Source: Hyphomicrobiales bacterium
Lineage (GTDB): Bacteria > Pseudomonadota > Alphaproteobacteria > Rhizobiales > Rhizobiaceae
Direction: 5' to 3'
DNA length: 53,852 nucleotides
NCBI GenBank assembly: GCA_900474095.1
Contig: UCOA01000101.1
Span: 1 to 53,852, forward strand
Below, piece by piece: positions 16,811 through 25,224 of this stretch. The notes beneath the pieces are model-generated. The model was given only the letters and a program-made list of their open reading frames with translations. It did not search any database and had not been told where the DNA came from. How positions within the stretch are numbered: the stretch's first letter is position 1; each line of letters opens with the position of its first letter. Both the position numbers and the translations under genes were made by a program.

Positions 16811-17269
16811 TCAATTCCTCAGCCAATCTGCGTTTGCTTTTCCGTCGATCATCACCAACACCTCATTCGCGCGTGTTTCATCGCCCGAGCTGTCGACATA
16901 CTCGCATCGAGAGTGAGCACGGAGCGGCGTTCCGAAAGCGTTGGGAGCGTCGTAGCTGATCAGCACGCTGAACAAGACCGGCTTAACCACACCTCGGTCA
17001 AAGTCTAGCATCCGCTCCCTCCGATAAGCATGATCGCGGAAGGAAGAAATGTAGTCGAGAAAGGCGGCCCTATCCATCGGCTTGTCATCGGAGCGGCTTA
17101 TTTCAATCCGCTTGTATCCAGACGGGGACTGCAATCGAAATTTGAGAGCAGCCTCGCAGGCAGTCACCAGTTCGGAATCAAAAAAGGATGCAAAGACGTT
17201 ACAGCCACACAACGTCGGTAGGATGATGAGCAGCCCGAAGAAGGCCCTACGTATCGACCGCGTCATCAT
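16811..17269 (-). CDS. Putative lipoprotein
   Basis: A 152-residue protein starting in the stop of the upstream membrane protein gene (ATGA). The N terminus is basic then hydrophobic and ends in a lipobox-like 'LCGC' (residues 20-23), so the mature protein should be lipid-anchored. The mature part contains 'ACEAALKFRLQSPSGYKRIEIS', a pattern seen in small rhizobial periplasmic proteins of unknown function. Confidence 0.65.
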   Translation of the reverse strand: MMTRSIRRAFFGLLIILPTLCGCNVFASFFDSELVTACEAALKFRLQSPSGYKRIEISRSDDKPMDRAAFLDYISSFRDHAYRRERMLDFDRGVVKPVLFSVLISYDAPNAFGTPLRAHSRCEYVDSSGDETRANEVLVMIDGKANADWLRN

Positions 17270-17559
17270 CCGACCACCTTCTCGACCGTGACGGTCCGTC
17301 CCCTCGTGAGGGCGACAATCAGCCCGAGGATCAAAGAGCCGACCAACCACAAGCCGAGCAAGAAGGTAACGCCAATGCCGGTGGCGACAATAGCGATGGC
17401 GGGTTCCACCGTACCTGGAGGGAAGGACGCGCCGCTGGTGCGATAGGTGAACAGTCCAGTTGCCAGCGCCATGAAGGCGTTGAAAGCCAGAAAGGCCCAC
17501 CAGATGAGGGTCCCGAATATCCCGCGCTTTCGCTTCTCTGTCCTGAGTATGGTCGCCAT
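17266..17559 (-). CDS. Small membrane protein in a two-gene operon
   Basis: A 97-residue protein (ATG 17559, GGGGG five bases upstream; an ATG at 17571 is less well placed). It has a basic N terminus, two membrane helices (about 15-38 and 52-82) and a short basic tail. It is coupled to the lipoprotein gene. Transcription probably starts from the duplicated promoter block just upstream. Confidence 0.65.
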   Translation of the reverse strand: MATILRTEKRKRGIFGTLIWWAFLAFNAFMALATGLFTYRTSGASFPPGTVEPAIAIVATGIGVTFLLGLWLVGSLILGLIVALTRGRTVTVEKVVG

Positions 17560-17593
17560 GGATGCCCCCAACGCACTACAACCGAGACGTCTA

Positions 17594-17635
17594 GCGTCTC
17601 ATAGCGCACGCGACAGTCAAGGATTAGGGGCGTCG
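17594..17635 (-). promoter_or_regulatory. Duplicated promoter block, copy 2
   Basis: Second copy of the 42-base block at 16317-16358 (40 of 42 identical), the same distance upstream of a leftward gene. It contains CTTGACTG on the minus strand and is followed by GCGTTGGGGGC before the start codon. Confidence 0.6.
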
Positions 17636-17724
17636 TCTAATGGAGGTAGGAAACGCTCCGTTGCCGTTGGGTGCATCTTTGACATAATCCGTGCCGGAGT
17701 GATTGTGGAGCATTGTCAAAACTC

Positions 17725-18216
17725 ATGCGACAGAGAGACCAGAAAGCAAAACCCGCCAACGCCGGTCGCCCCCTGTCGCCATGGGTGTTTGCTGCGCCCT
17801 TGGCTGCCGTCGTGCTTGGTGGCGCCTATGGCTGGGCCACTATGCCGCCCATGGACACGATCAGCGCCTCATTCACGCTGTGCGAAGATTCCGCCCGTGT
17901 CACCTGCGTCGTCGACGGTGATACGTTCTGGCTTGATGCGGTCAAGTACCGGATATCCGACATCGATACGCCGGAGATCAGCGAACCGAAATGCCAGGAA
18001 GAGTTGACGCTGGGAGAGGCGGCGAAATACCGACTTCTGTCCCTGCTCAACGAGGGCCCCTTTGGCTTGCAAGCCGGCCTGAGAGACGAAGACAAGTATG
18101 GGCGCAAGCTCAGGGCTGTTTATCGCGGCGGACGATCGCTGGGGCACGTACTTGTCAAGGAGGAGCTTGCCCGAACGTGGACCGGCCAACGAATTTCATG
18201 GTGCCAACAGGAGTAG
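17725..18216 (+). CDS. Thermonuclease-family (SNase-like) protein with N-terminal membrane anchor
   Basis: A 163-residue protein. A hydrophobic segment at about 20-38 anchors or exports it. The nuclease domain keeps the staphylococcal nuclease residues: 'VDGDT' (63-67), Arg76 in 'YRISDIDTPE' with Asp81, Thr82 and Glu84, and Arg127 in 'DKYGRKL', so it should be active with calcium against DNA or RNA. A TTG at 17713 is an alternative start. SNase-like proteins of this type are frequent on rhizobial mobile elements. Confidence 0.85.
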   Translation: MRQRDQKAKPANAGRPLSPWVFAAPLAAVVLGGAYGWATMPPMDTISASFTLCEDSARVTCVVDGDTFWLDAVKYRISDIDTPEISEPKCQEELTLGEAAKYRLLSLLNEGPFGLQAGLRDEDKYGRKLRAVYRGGRSLGHVLVKEELARTWTGQRISWCQQE

Positions 18217-18302
18217 CGACCCAGATGTTGAACCGATTTACGATCAGTTATCCAAATTCATCTTCGAACCTTTTGAGATCGGCCCAGTAAAGGAGAGATT
18301 CC

Positions 18303-19142
18303 ATGCGCGGCATGCCACTTCTATTTGCAACCGGCATAGCGTTTTCAATGGCATTAGGCGCACCGGCCTTCAGTGAATGCAGCACAAAAGTAGGCGCCAG
18401 AATTGAGCTAAGCGCTCCAGCCCTGGTGGCGCAAAAGTTGTCGGCTGCAGGTGACACAAAAGGTGAATTTGAGACCACAGCTGAATTTCAGGCACGTGTA
18501 GCGACCTCGCATGCCAACGCAACGGGCCAGAAAATCGTTGTCGAATCGACGCTTGATCCGGAGAATATGCGCTACGATGCTGACGGAGGCAGGTTTGAAC
18601 TGTCTCAGTACGCATGGGCGAACACGTCAGGTTCTTTCGACAAACTGTTTCCAAGTGGTAATGAATACGGGGTTCCGCCAGTATCTCTTATCGACGAAAC
18701 TCACGGGTTGGGACTGGGAGTCACTGAAAAAGTCGTAGGTACCTATCAGGCCTCTAACTCATATGGAAACTCGGTTGAAGTAAGCAGAATTGACCGCATT
18801 CGGTACGGCCTCTTCGATAGGGTTGCCAAAAAAGATGAGGCGACGTGGAGTTTTGAGTACCCTGCGAATGGCAGCTATCTCGACAACACCTATAAACACG
18901 CAGGCGTTTTCTTAACGATGGACCCTGCGACTGCCAAAGAAATCAAACCGCAGTTACGCGTTGGTGTGGAGTTTTCTCCCAAAAAGCCGTTCCTAGCGAA
19001 CGGGACAGATTATTGGGAACCACGTATCGACAGACCTACGGAAATTAGCGAGACCATCCAAGCATTCATCGGGGACATAGCGTGCGCCGTCATAACCGAC
19101 GGACAAGGTGTTGTTTTGAAAACGGTGTCTGTGGCGTATTGA
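18303..19142 (+). CDS. Secreted protein of unknown function
   Basis: A 279-residue protein with a Sec signal peptide (about 1-24, cleavage near 'PAFSE') and AAAGGAGAG upstream of the ATG. The mature protein starts with 'FETTAEFQARV', a motif also seen at the start of other small secreted domains, and is otherwise beta-rich. No enzyme motif seen. It is a periplasmic or extracellular protein of unknown role and looks intact. Confidence 0.65.
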   Translation: MRGMPLLFATGIAFSMALGAPAFSECSTKVGARIELSAPALVAQKLSAAGDTKGEFETTAEFQARVATSHANATGQKIVVESTLDPENMRYDADGGRFELSQYAWANTSGSFDKLFPSGNEYGVPPVSLIDETHGLGLGVTEKVVGTYQASNSYGNSVEVSRIDRIRYGLFDRVAKKDEATWSFEYPANGSYLDNTYKHAGVFLTMDPATAKEIKPQLRVGVEFSPKKPFLANGTDYWEPRIDRPTEISETIQAFIGDIACAVITDGQGVVLKTVSVAY

Positions 19143-19326
19143 TCCAGTTGCTGGATTTACCTAAACCAGATGCCGGAGCGACAAGGTCTCCCGCATTGGT
19201 CGTGGGCTCTTAGCAACCGTCGAGTTGAATGCATCGAGTCAAGACCAGCGGCACTTGCGCGATGGATATGCCGAAGCGGTTCGAATGGGGCGCCTACCGC
19301 CCGCCGGAATCGTTTCATCGTTATCC

Positions 19327-19848
19327 TCATGCCTCGATGCCAGTTGCCCTTAGCACGTCTCGCACCGCGACACGTAGGCCGGCTACTGCTGATACCAGAT
19401 GGTTGATCCTCCGCGGCCTCGCCGACACATCTGGCCACGTGTCAGAGAGTGATCGTAGATCGTAGTCGTAGCGGACTCGGACATAGTCCCCCTCATCACT
19501 CGTTGCCGCAACGTATTTGACGGTGCGCGGATCCAAAACTAGCCCCTTGGCTGTGGCAGCTATGAGCATCTTCTGTGTGTCGTGCATATACGCGCGTAAT
19601 TCAGCCGGCTCGACACCGTGCAGTCGAAGATATGCCCGCAGAAAGGTTTCTATGGCGTGGAGAAATAGGAGCCGCGCCGGATGATCGGAAAACGGCCTTT
19701 TCTGATGCAGCATGACCGCATTGCCGGCATCTTCAAAGGATCGCCCGAGGAGGTAAATGCCATATGGCGTCAAACCAGCGCCAGGCAGCACCTTTGATTG
19801 CGATGAAGTCGGAGGCCGCCTGGGCGTCTTCTGGAGGTTCCCAGGCAT
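19327..19848 (-). CDS. HEPN-like domain protein
   Basis: About 173 residues from ATG 19848 (GGAG nine bases upstream; ATG 19929 is possible). The core 'ARLLFLHAIETFLRAYLRLHGVEPAELRAYMHDTQKMLIAATAKGLVLD' matches HEPN-like helical bundles that pair an 'HAIE..L.A.L' helix with an 'HD..KL' turn. HEPN proteins are often RNases or their inactive relatives in toxin-antitoxin and phage-defence systems; the usual R-x4-H active motif is not seen, so activity is doubtful. It diverges from the gene at 19989. Confidence 0.5.
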   Translation of the reverse strand: MPGNLQKTPRRPPTSSQSKVLPGAGLTPYGIYLLGRSFEDAGNAVMLHQKRPFSDHPARLLFLHAIETFLRAYLRLHGVEPAELRAYMHDTQKMLIAATAKGLVLDPRTVKYVAATSDEGDYVRVRYDYDLRSLSDTWPDVSARPRRINHLVSAVAGLRVAVRDVLRATGIEA

Positions 19849-19988
19849 TTTCTCGCTCCGCGAACGTAGAGTGTTGTGAAACGGTAAAATACTACCGGAG
19901 GCTTCCAATGCAACAGCTTGGCAATTCATGGTCTTCTGCCTCAGCGCGACTTTGCCATATTGGCGGACGAAGATGACCGAGAGCAAGA

Positions 19989-20897
19989 ATGACCAGCGAT
20001 AACGGGAATACTCGGCGACAGGAAAGGGCCATTGCAAAGCTGAGACCTGCCCCTGCCGGCAGCGATCAGAAGCGATCGAAAGAGGAGATGATCTCCAACC
20101 TCATGGCGATGATGCAGAAGGGGCCGGTGCAGACGCAGGACGAAGATTCCGGCCAGAGCTTCACGCTCACCACGGACGAAATGCACGCGGTTAAGGACTA
20201 CCTCGGCGCACAACCCCTTCCGAAGTTCAAGAAGCTCGGCAATCTGCCCGCTGTATATCCGGATCATCCATCCCGGGCCATTGGCCAGGCCCTCATTGCC
20301 AAGGCGCTCGGCATCACCGACGAGACTTTCTATGCCGGCGCTTTGAAGCAACTAATCAACGCGTCAGCTGAAGGCTCAGAGATCGACGTTGAGGCATTGA
20401 ACTTCGCTGTCTCCCTCGTCCGCAGCATCGAGCCACGCAGTCAGCTCGAGACCATGCTCGCGATCCAGATGGCCGCCGTCCACCTCTCCAGCATGAAGTA
20501 CATGCGGAAGATGAATCACGCCGAGACCATCCCCCAGCTCGACCTACAGGAGCGTGTCGTCAACAAGCTGATGCGAACCTTCACAAGCCAGATGGAAGCC
20601 CTCCGGAAGCATCGGAACGGCGGCAATCAAAAGGTCGTCGTCGAGCATGTACATGTCCACGAAGGTGGCCAAGCGATCGTCGGAAATGTGACCCACGGGG
20701 GGAGGCCCCCGAAAGAAAGAGACACGCAATCCCATGGACAAGTTGATTTATCCATACCTACTGGCGCCGCGGTGCTCAGCCACATCGAAGCGGACCAAGA
20801 GTCGATGCCAGGCGCCAGCGGAGCGCGGGAAGAACGTATGCCGGTTCCACGGAGCGCGCGCCGGGGCGCCCAAGGGCGCGCGAAACGGGGCGTATAA
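19989..20897 (+). CDS. Conserved rhizobial hypothetical protein (KVVVEHVHVHEGGQAIVG type)
   Basis: A 302-residue protein. After a disordered N terminus, a helical domain (about 55-215) leads to the motif 'KVVVEHVHVHEGGQAIVGNV', which I recognise as a recurrent ending in hypothetical proteins of rhizobial genomic islands. It usually precedes a small zinc-knuckle protein, as here. Its last 164 bases overlap that gene in another frame. Function unknown; presence in islands suggests a mobile-element or defence role, which is inference. Confidence 0.7.
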   Translation: MTSDNGNTRRQERAIAKLRPAPAGSDQKRSKEEMISNLMAMMQKGPVQTQDEDSGQSFTLTTDEMHAVKDYLGAQPLPKFKKLGNLPAVYPDHPSRAIGQALIAKALGITDETFYAGALKQLINASAEGSEIDVEALNFAVSLVRSIEPRSQLETMLAIQMAAVHLSSMKYMRKMNHAETIPQLDLQERVVNKLMRTFTSQMEALRKHRNGGNQKVVVEHVHVHEGGQAIVGNVTHGGRPPKERDTQSHGQVDLSIPTGAAVLSHIEADQESMPGASGAREERMPVPRSARRGAQGRAKRGV

Positions 20898-20994
20898 GCA
20901 TGGCCGTTACACCTGCGAGAGCGTCGAAATCCGTCGCCTCGTTGCCGAGGTGGGGCGAGAACACCGCGAAATGCTCGCGCTCATCGGCGAATGA
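20734..20994 (+). CDS. HGGXW-like zinc-knuckle protein overlapping the upstream gene
   Basis: An 86-residue protein. 'CSATSKRTKSRC' plus 'CRFHG' gives a C-x10-C-x10-C-x2-H arrangement, the signature of small zinc-knuckle proteins that follow the preceding family in rhizobia. The C terminus ends in 'RLVAEVGREHREMLALIGE'. Two thirds of it lies inside the end of the upstream gene in another frame; the family pairing and the motif support both genes being real. Confidence 0.7.
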   Translation: MDKLIYPYLLAPRCSATSKRTKSRCQAPAERGKNVCRFHGARAGAPKGARNGAYKHGRYTCESVEIRRLVAEVGREHREMLALIGE

Positions 20995-21064
20995 CAACAA
21001 CCGCGAAACGCAGATCACGCGGACCTCAACTACGGCATTTGAAACGCTGTATGCAGCTGGTACG

Positions 21065-21724
21065 TCAGCCAAAAGAAGCGAAGTAGCTCCTGATTGTGTT
21101 CAAGTCTTCTCGGGCTATCCTGGCGCCGCTCAGATGCACTACTCCATAGGCAGGGCGGCCCCAGAGCCTTCCTTCCTTTATAAGCACCTGCTTGCGGTAG
21201 CCTCGAACTAAGGCTTCGCCATGTGTGAGCCGATCAAATGTACCGAGCCCAATCACGACAATTCTTCTGGGGCTAAGGAGCTGGATGAGCCCTGCTACAT
21301 GCCTAGCGCTGAACTCTTCAGCTGCCAGCCGCACGACCGCGGGCAGGCTGTTCCAGTCCTTAATCGATGGCGCTCTGAAGAAAATCGCATTCATCCCAAC
21401 GCTGCGATTGATAACATCAATTGGCCAGATGCTTCGCATCCTGCGTGCCAAGAGCCAATCCGCAGTCGCGTAGTCGGAAAACGTGGGCCACCCCTCCCTG
21501 TGTCCCAAACGTTGGCTTTCAAGCGCTTCCCCGAGGCGACCCCCGGGTTGGAAACCGAGAAATAAAATCTCTGGACGCGGGAGCGGGGGTGAATACAGCA
21601 CGCGAAAGCCGAGATCTTCTCCTCCAATTCTCACCGGATGCTCATCATAAAACCGCTGCACGTCCGAATAGATGGCGCGGCAAGCTTCAAAAAGCGGTGC
21701 TTCGGTCGTGGCTGGCATATTCAT
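21065..21724 (-). CDS. Uracil-DNA-glycosylase-superfamily-like protein
   Basis: A 219-residue protein. 'LPRPEILFLGFQPGG' near residues 48-62 corresponds to the first UDG motif (lvvGxxPG), and 'VVHLSGARI' near 193-201 to the second (HPS-like) at the end of the fold. It could be a DNA base-excision enzyme or a UDG-fold protein with another role; neither motif keeps the canonical catalytic residues exactly, so activity is uncertain. It lies 49 bases downstream of the HTH protein gene on the same strand, probably in one operon. Confidence 0.5.
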   Translation of the reverse strand: MNMPATTEAPLFEACRAIYSDVQRFYDEHPVRIGGEDLGFRVLYSPPLPRPEILFLGFQPGGRLGEALESQRLGHREGWPTFSDYATADWLLARRMRSIWPIDVINRSVGMNAIFFRAPSIKDWNSLPAVVRLAAEEFSARHVAGLIQLLSPRRIVVIGLGTFDRLTHGEALVRGYRKQVLIKEGRLWGRPAYGVVHLSGARIAREDLNTIRSYFASFG

Positions 21725-21773
21725 TCACTATCAGGTATTGAGAATGACTTTTATCGTTAGTCGCGATGCCAGG

Positions 21774-22994
21774 CTAATCATCCCAATAGTTCTTCTTTGG
21801 CGGTGGATCACCCTCAGGGTCAAAAAGATGATCGGGGTCGGTGTATAGCTTCTGTTCGACCAAGGCGGATTGTATCTGCTCGACAGCCGTTTGACCTTCC
21901 AGCTCCGCCAGTCGATCTTGCGCCCAAGCGATCATACGTTGATAGTCTGGCGGCAGATCTTCGCCCTGCGGGACGGCGGCTATCGTTTCTCGGAGGTCGT
22001 CGGCTTCTCGGCGCACGTTGGCAATCCAGCGCAAATATGCCAGCCGATCTTCTTCGCGCTTAGCTCTGAGCGCAACCATTTCACGTCGGTGAGCAAGTTT
22101 TGCACGCCGTTGCTGTTCTGCCAGCTCCTTTTCTCGGCGCTCTTTTTGAACTGCAAGGTGCAATCTGACCCCCTCGACGATGCTGTCCACCAAGCTCTCG
22201 ATCGTCTGGCTGCTGCCGTCACCCCAGTTGCATCTCACGCCGTCTCCGTATCCGAAAACGCGGAATGCCAGCCTGCCGTTGAAATCTGTTTCTTGTCTTC
22301 GCCAGTAGTCGGTAGAGTGTGGATTGACCCTTTTTCTGGTTTCGGTGATCTCAAAGTCGACGGTGGCAATACCTCTCTCAAATCTAAGCCTGGAGTCACT
22401 GGCGTCGAGACGGATATCAAAGGGCGTAAGGCGAGGAAGCAAGTTGTGCAGAAATGCGATTACCCGTTCAACGCTTGGCTTGCTCACGAACACCCACTTA
22501 AACGAGATCGCCCCCCGCTTATCTGGAGCGACCGCACGAAGCTCGCGCGCCAAATCAAGCAGTTCCCCGCGAAGGTCTGAGACAGGACCTTCGTACCGTT
22601 GGATTGCGCAACGAGGTTCTGGCGGCGTCCGAGGAGCAGAAATCCTTTCAGGAGGCGATGCTTTCGCGGCCGCCAAGTCGTCTTCTGCCAAAGCAGCTTC
22701 AGCAGCTTCCAGTACTTGCGCCACATAGGTGCTTGGTTTTCTAACATTCTTGCCAATATGGACGATGTGAAGATCTGTATTATCTACAGACCGAAGTTTC
22801 GGCTTCTTAGGTGATTGTCCGGCTTGGATTTTGGCCCAGTAGCCCCGCGGAGGAGGTGGAACCAGGTGGCGCTCGCAAATCTTGGCGAGACCTCGATCCG
22901 ACAAACCGTACTGCTCTGCTAGCTTCTGGATCGGTGTCGACCAGACCATGCGATGCAGTTCTTCCCTGGTGATCGTACGCTGTAGCTCTGCCAT
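21774..22994 (-). CDS. HTH protein of a widespread island family
   Basis: A 406-residue protein from ATG 22994. The N terminus 'ITREELHRMVWSTPIQKLAEQYGLSDRGLAKICERHLVPPPPRGYWAKIQAG' is a conserved helix-turn-helix module that I recognise from many hypothetical proteins on genomic islands; a long charged coiled coil follows (about 290-350). The C terminus is acidic and Pro-rich. It is transcribed divergently from the restriction-like gene and upstream of the UDG-like gene. A DNA-binding role is likely; the rest is unknown. Confidence 0.7.
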   Translation of the reverse strand: MAELQRTITREELHRMVWSTPIQKLAEQYGLSDRGLAKICERHLVPPPPRGYWAKIQAGQSPKKPKLRSVDNTDLHIVHIGKNVRKPSTYVAQVLEAAEAALAEDDLAAAKASPPERISAPRTPPEPRCAIQRYEGPVSDLRGELLDLARELRAVAPDKRGAISFKWVFVSKPSVERVIAFLHNLLPRLTPFDIRLDASDSRLRFERGIATVDFEITETRKRVNPHSTDYWRRQETDFNGRLAFRVFGYGDGVRCNWGDGSSQTIESLVDSIVEGVRLHLAVQKERREKELAEQQRRAKLAHRREMVALRAKREEDRLAYLRWIANVRREADDLRETIAAVPQGEDLPPDYQRMIAWAQDRLAELEGQTAVEQIQSALVEQKLYTDPDHLFDPEGDPPPKKNYWDD

Positions 22995-23089
22995 CTGCCG
23001 ACCCGTTCTTGCCAAGCAGGAGACTGCAAATGGACTGAAAAGAGTCAAGCCTATTCAGTAGCGAGAAGGCCTCCTTATTGACAGCAATT

Positions 23090-23106
23090 TGACCGCTTGA
23101 CCGCTG
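23090..23106. repeat. Tandem TTGACCGC repeat in a divergent promoter region
   Basis: Two adjacent copies of TTGACCGC between the divergent HTH and restriction-like genes, next to a TTGACA at about 23078. Possible operator or overlapping promoter element; support is positional only. Confidence 0.3.
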
Positions 23107-23149
23107 CTTGCACTTCGGCAACTCTACTCTGATAACGGGTGGGGGACTC

Positions 23150-24205
23150 ATGAGCACGATTGAAGAAAGCCTGCGCGCTATTTCTGAGCGCGTGAAGTCG
23201 CATTCCAGCACGATGGCAACCGAGGAGGCGGTGAAGACGGCGGTGGTGCTGCCGTTCTTTCGAACCTTGGGCTATGACGTCTTTGATCCATCGGAAGTGG
23301 TTCCCGAGTTCATCGCCGACGCAGTGGGCAAAAAGGGAGAGAAGGTCGATTACGCCATCAAGATCGACAACGAGATCCGCATTCTTGTCGAGTGTAAGCC
23401 AATCTCGGTTGCACTCGAGAAAAAGCACCTTGATCAGCTCTACCGATATTTCAGCGTCACCAACGCCCGATTTGCCATCCTGACCAACGGGCGCACATTC
23501 AACTTCTACACCGATCTTGAAGCGCCTAATAAACTCGATACCAGGCCGTTCTTCGTCTTTGACGTCACCGATTTCAACGCCGGAATCATTACCGAGTTGC
23601 GGAAGTTTGAGAAAGCAGCTTTCGATGTCAACGCCATTCTCGCGACCGCGGAACGGTTGAAATACACCTCCGGTGTCAAGCAGGTCATCTCCAAGCTGAT
23701 AGAGGAGCCGACCGATGAATTCGTGAAGATGATCGCCGGCAGCGTCTACGATGGGCGAATGACCGCGCAGGTGAAGGAAATGATGACGGGCGTCGTGCGA
23801 GCTGGATTTCGCGAAGTCATCATGGATACCGTCAAGAGCAGACTGTCGAATGCGTTGGCCGACACGGTCGAAGTGATCGAAAAGATCGATGAACCGATTT
23901 CTGAAGATCCGGAAATTGTCACCACGGACGAAGAGCGCGAAGGCTACATGATCGTGAAGGCCATCGTGCGCGATACGATTAGTCCGAAGCGCGTGGTGAT
24001 GCGCGATGCAAAATCCTACTGCGCCGTTCTCATCGACAACAACAATCGGAAGCCGCTGGCAAGGCTGCATTTTAATCGATCGATCAAATACATCGGCTTA
24101 TTCGACGGTGACGCTGAAGAGCGATTGATTATCGATTCTCTCGACCAGATATACGACCACACCGAGCGACTGCGAGCGACGGCGAAGAAGTATTCTGCGG
24201 AGTGA
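23150..24205 (+). CDS. Restriction-endonuclease-like protein (HsdR N-terminal-type nuclease domain)
   Basis: A 351-residue protein from ATG 23150 with GGGGG upstream. Residues about 25-115 form a PD-(D/E)xK nuclease domain: Asp67 in 'KVDYAI', Glu81 and Lys83 in 'ILVECKP', and a following 'DQLYRYF' helix, as in HsdR N-terminal domains. There is no helicase domain, and no methylase or specificity subunit nearby, so it is not a complete type I system. The rest is helical and ends in an OB/SH3-like segment. It belongs to a family often labelled 'type I restriction endonuclease' on prophages; a stand-alone nuclease role is inferred. Confidence 0.75.
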   Translation: MSTIEESLRAISERVKSHSSTMATEEAVKTAVVLPFFRTLGYDVFDPSEVVPEFIADAVGKKGEKVDYAIKIDNEIRILVECKPISVALEKKHLDQLYRYFSVTNARFAILTNGRTFNFYTDLEAPNKLDTRPFFVFDVTDFNAGIITELRKFEKAAFDVNAILATAERLKYTSGVKQVISKLIEEPTDEFVKMIAGSVYDGRMTAQVKEMMTGVVRAGFREVIMDTVKSRLSNALADTVEVIEKIDEPISEDPEIVTTDEEREGYMIVKAIVRDTISPKRVVMRDAKSYCAVLIDNNNRKPLARLHFNRSIKYIGLFDGDAEERLIIDSLDQIYDHTERLRATAKKYSAE

Positions 24206-24209
24206 ACTG

Positions 24210-24437
24210 TTGGGCCGCGCCGGCGCCTTCACATTGGTTTTTTTCGTTGGGTCCAGCAGTTTATGTGGGGCTCAGGAATGTGATCCGAACTATGATCCAT
24301 GCGTCCCGGTATCGAGTGATGTGGATTGCGCCAGTGGAAGTGGGAATGGACCCGCGTATGTTGACGGCCCCGTGACTGTCGTTGGATCAGACATCTATGA
24401 CCTCGATCGCGACAACGATGGCATTGGCTGCGAATAG
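24210..24437 (+). CDS. Small secreted protein with Excalibur-like calcium-binding motif
   Basis: A 75-residue protein with a TTG start preceded by GGAG. Residues 1-22 are a signal peptide. The mature part has 'CDPNYDPCVP' and ends 'DLDRDNDGIGCE', the DxDxDGxxCE motif of Excalibur extracellular calcium-binding domains, here with paired Cys. Such domains often accompany SNase-like nucleases, one of which is encoded at 17.7 kb. It starts five bases after the restriction-like gene. Confidence 0.7.
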   Translation: MGRAGAFTLVFFVGSSSLCGAQECDPNYDPCVPVSSDVDCASGSGNGPAYVDGPVTVVGSDIYDLDRDNDGIGCE

Positions 24438-24671
24438 GCGAAACCGGTAGCCAGAATAACGGATATCACTATTGGTGTGGACTCAAATTGACTGCGGCAG
24501 CCGGTCCTCGCTGACGTCATCGAGCGCGAGCAACACGGCGTTGGCCATTCACCCATGCCCCCACACGGGAAGCCTACTCGCGCTCGACAGGCGAGGGTGT
24601 AGCACTGGCACTCGATCGACGGCGGGAATGGGTGGAGGAGAATGTTATAAGAACTATCAATAGGCGGTAGG

Positions 24672-25184
24672 TCAGCCAGTCATGTACTCGTTGGGCAGCC
24701 CAATTTTGCGTTCTACAATTGGGCGAGCGGCCTGATACGCAGCCTCAAATCGAGCGACACTACCCGCAAAGTAAGGAATATCGTTCTTCGATTTTGATCG
24801 AGCAACCTCGAGCTTCATAGTGGCTAAAGACTGCTGAAGATCACGCAACACACGGCCTTCGTCCGCCGACAACCCGATATTGAAGAGGTCCACGCGCTGG
24901 TGGAGATCGAGCAGTTTTTCATTCATCTGGGCAACAACTTGGCCATCGGGCGCAGCCCCGGTAGCAAGCGCAGTCGTAAATCGGTCTATCGCAACAAAAA
25001 GTTCGCGTTTAGATGCTCCGATGGCCTGGTATTCGGTCATCAGGCTGTTCTCAAATCGTTCGACACGTGCCTGCTGAAGCGCGAAGTAGTACGTCACCCC
25101 ACCCGAGAGCAAACCGCTGCCCGTAACGCCGGCGATAAGGGTGGCCCATACATGATTTCTAAAGAAGTCGGTGATGCCAGCCAT
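24672..25184 (-). CDS. Membrane-anchored coiled-coil protein, second gene of an unrecognised pair
   Basis: A 170-residue protein from ATG 25184 with GAGGAAGG upstream. One membrane helix at about 13-34 ('ATLIAGVTGSGLLSGGVTYYFAL') is followed by a helical, probably coiled-coil body containing 'MNEKLLDLHQRVDLFNIGL'. It starts 40 bases after the end of the gene for the 381-residue protein and should be cotranscribed with it. No family recognised. Confidence 0.65.
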   Translation of the reverse strand: MAGITDFFRNHVWATLIAGVTGSGLLSGGVTYYFALQQARVERFENSLMTEYQAIGASKRELFVAIDRFTTALATGAAPDGQVVAQMNEKLLDLHQRVDLFNIGLSADEGRVLRDLQQSLATMKLEVARSKSKNDIPYFAGSVARFEAAYQAARPIVERKIGLPNEYMTG

Positions 25185-25224
25185 CTGCTTGACCTTCCTC
25201 CGGAACGGCCCGGGCGCCGTTGTC

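Noticed and set aside
23150..24205. Complete type I restriction-modification system
   Set aside because: Only an HsdR-N-like nuclease domain is present, with no helicase, methylase or specificity subunit nearby.
24472..24663. 63-codon frame after the Excalibur-like gene
   Set aside because: Ser/Thr/Cys-rich with no ribosome-binding site or domain; treated as non-coding.
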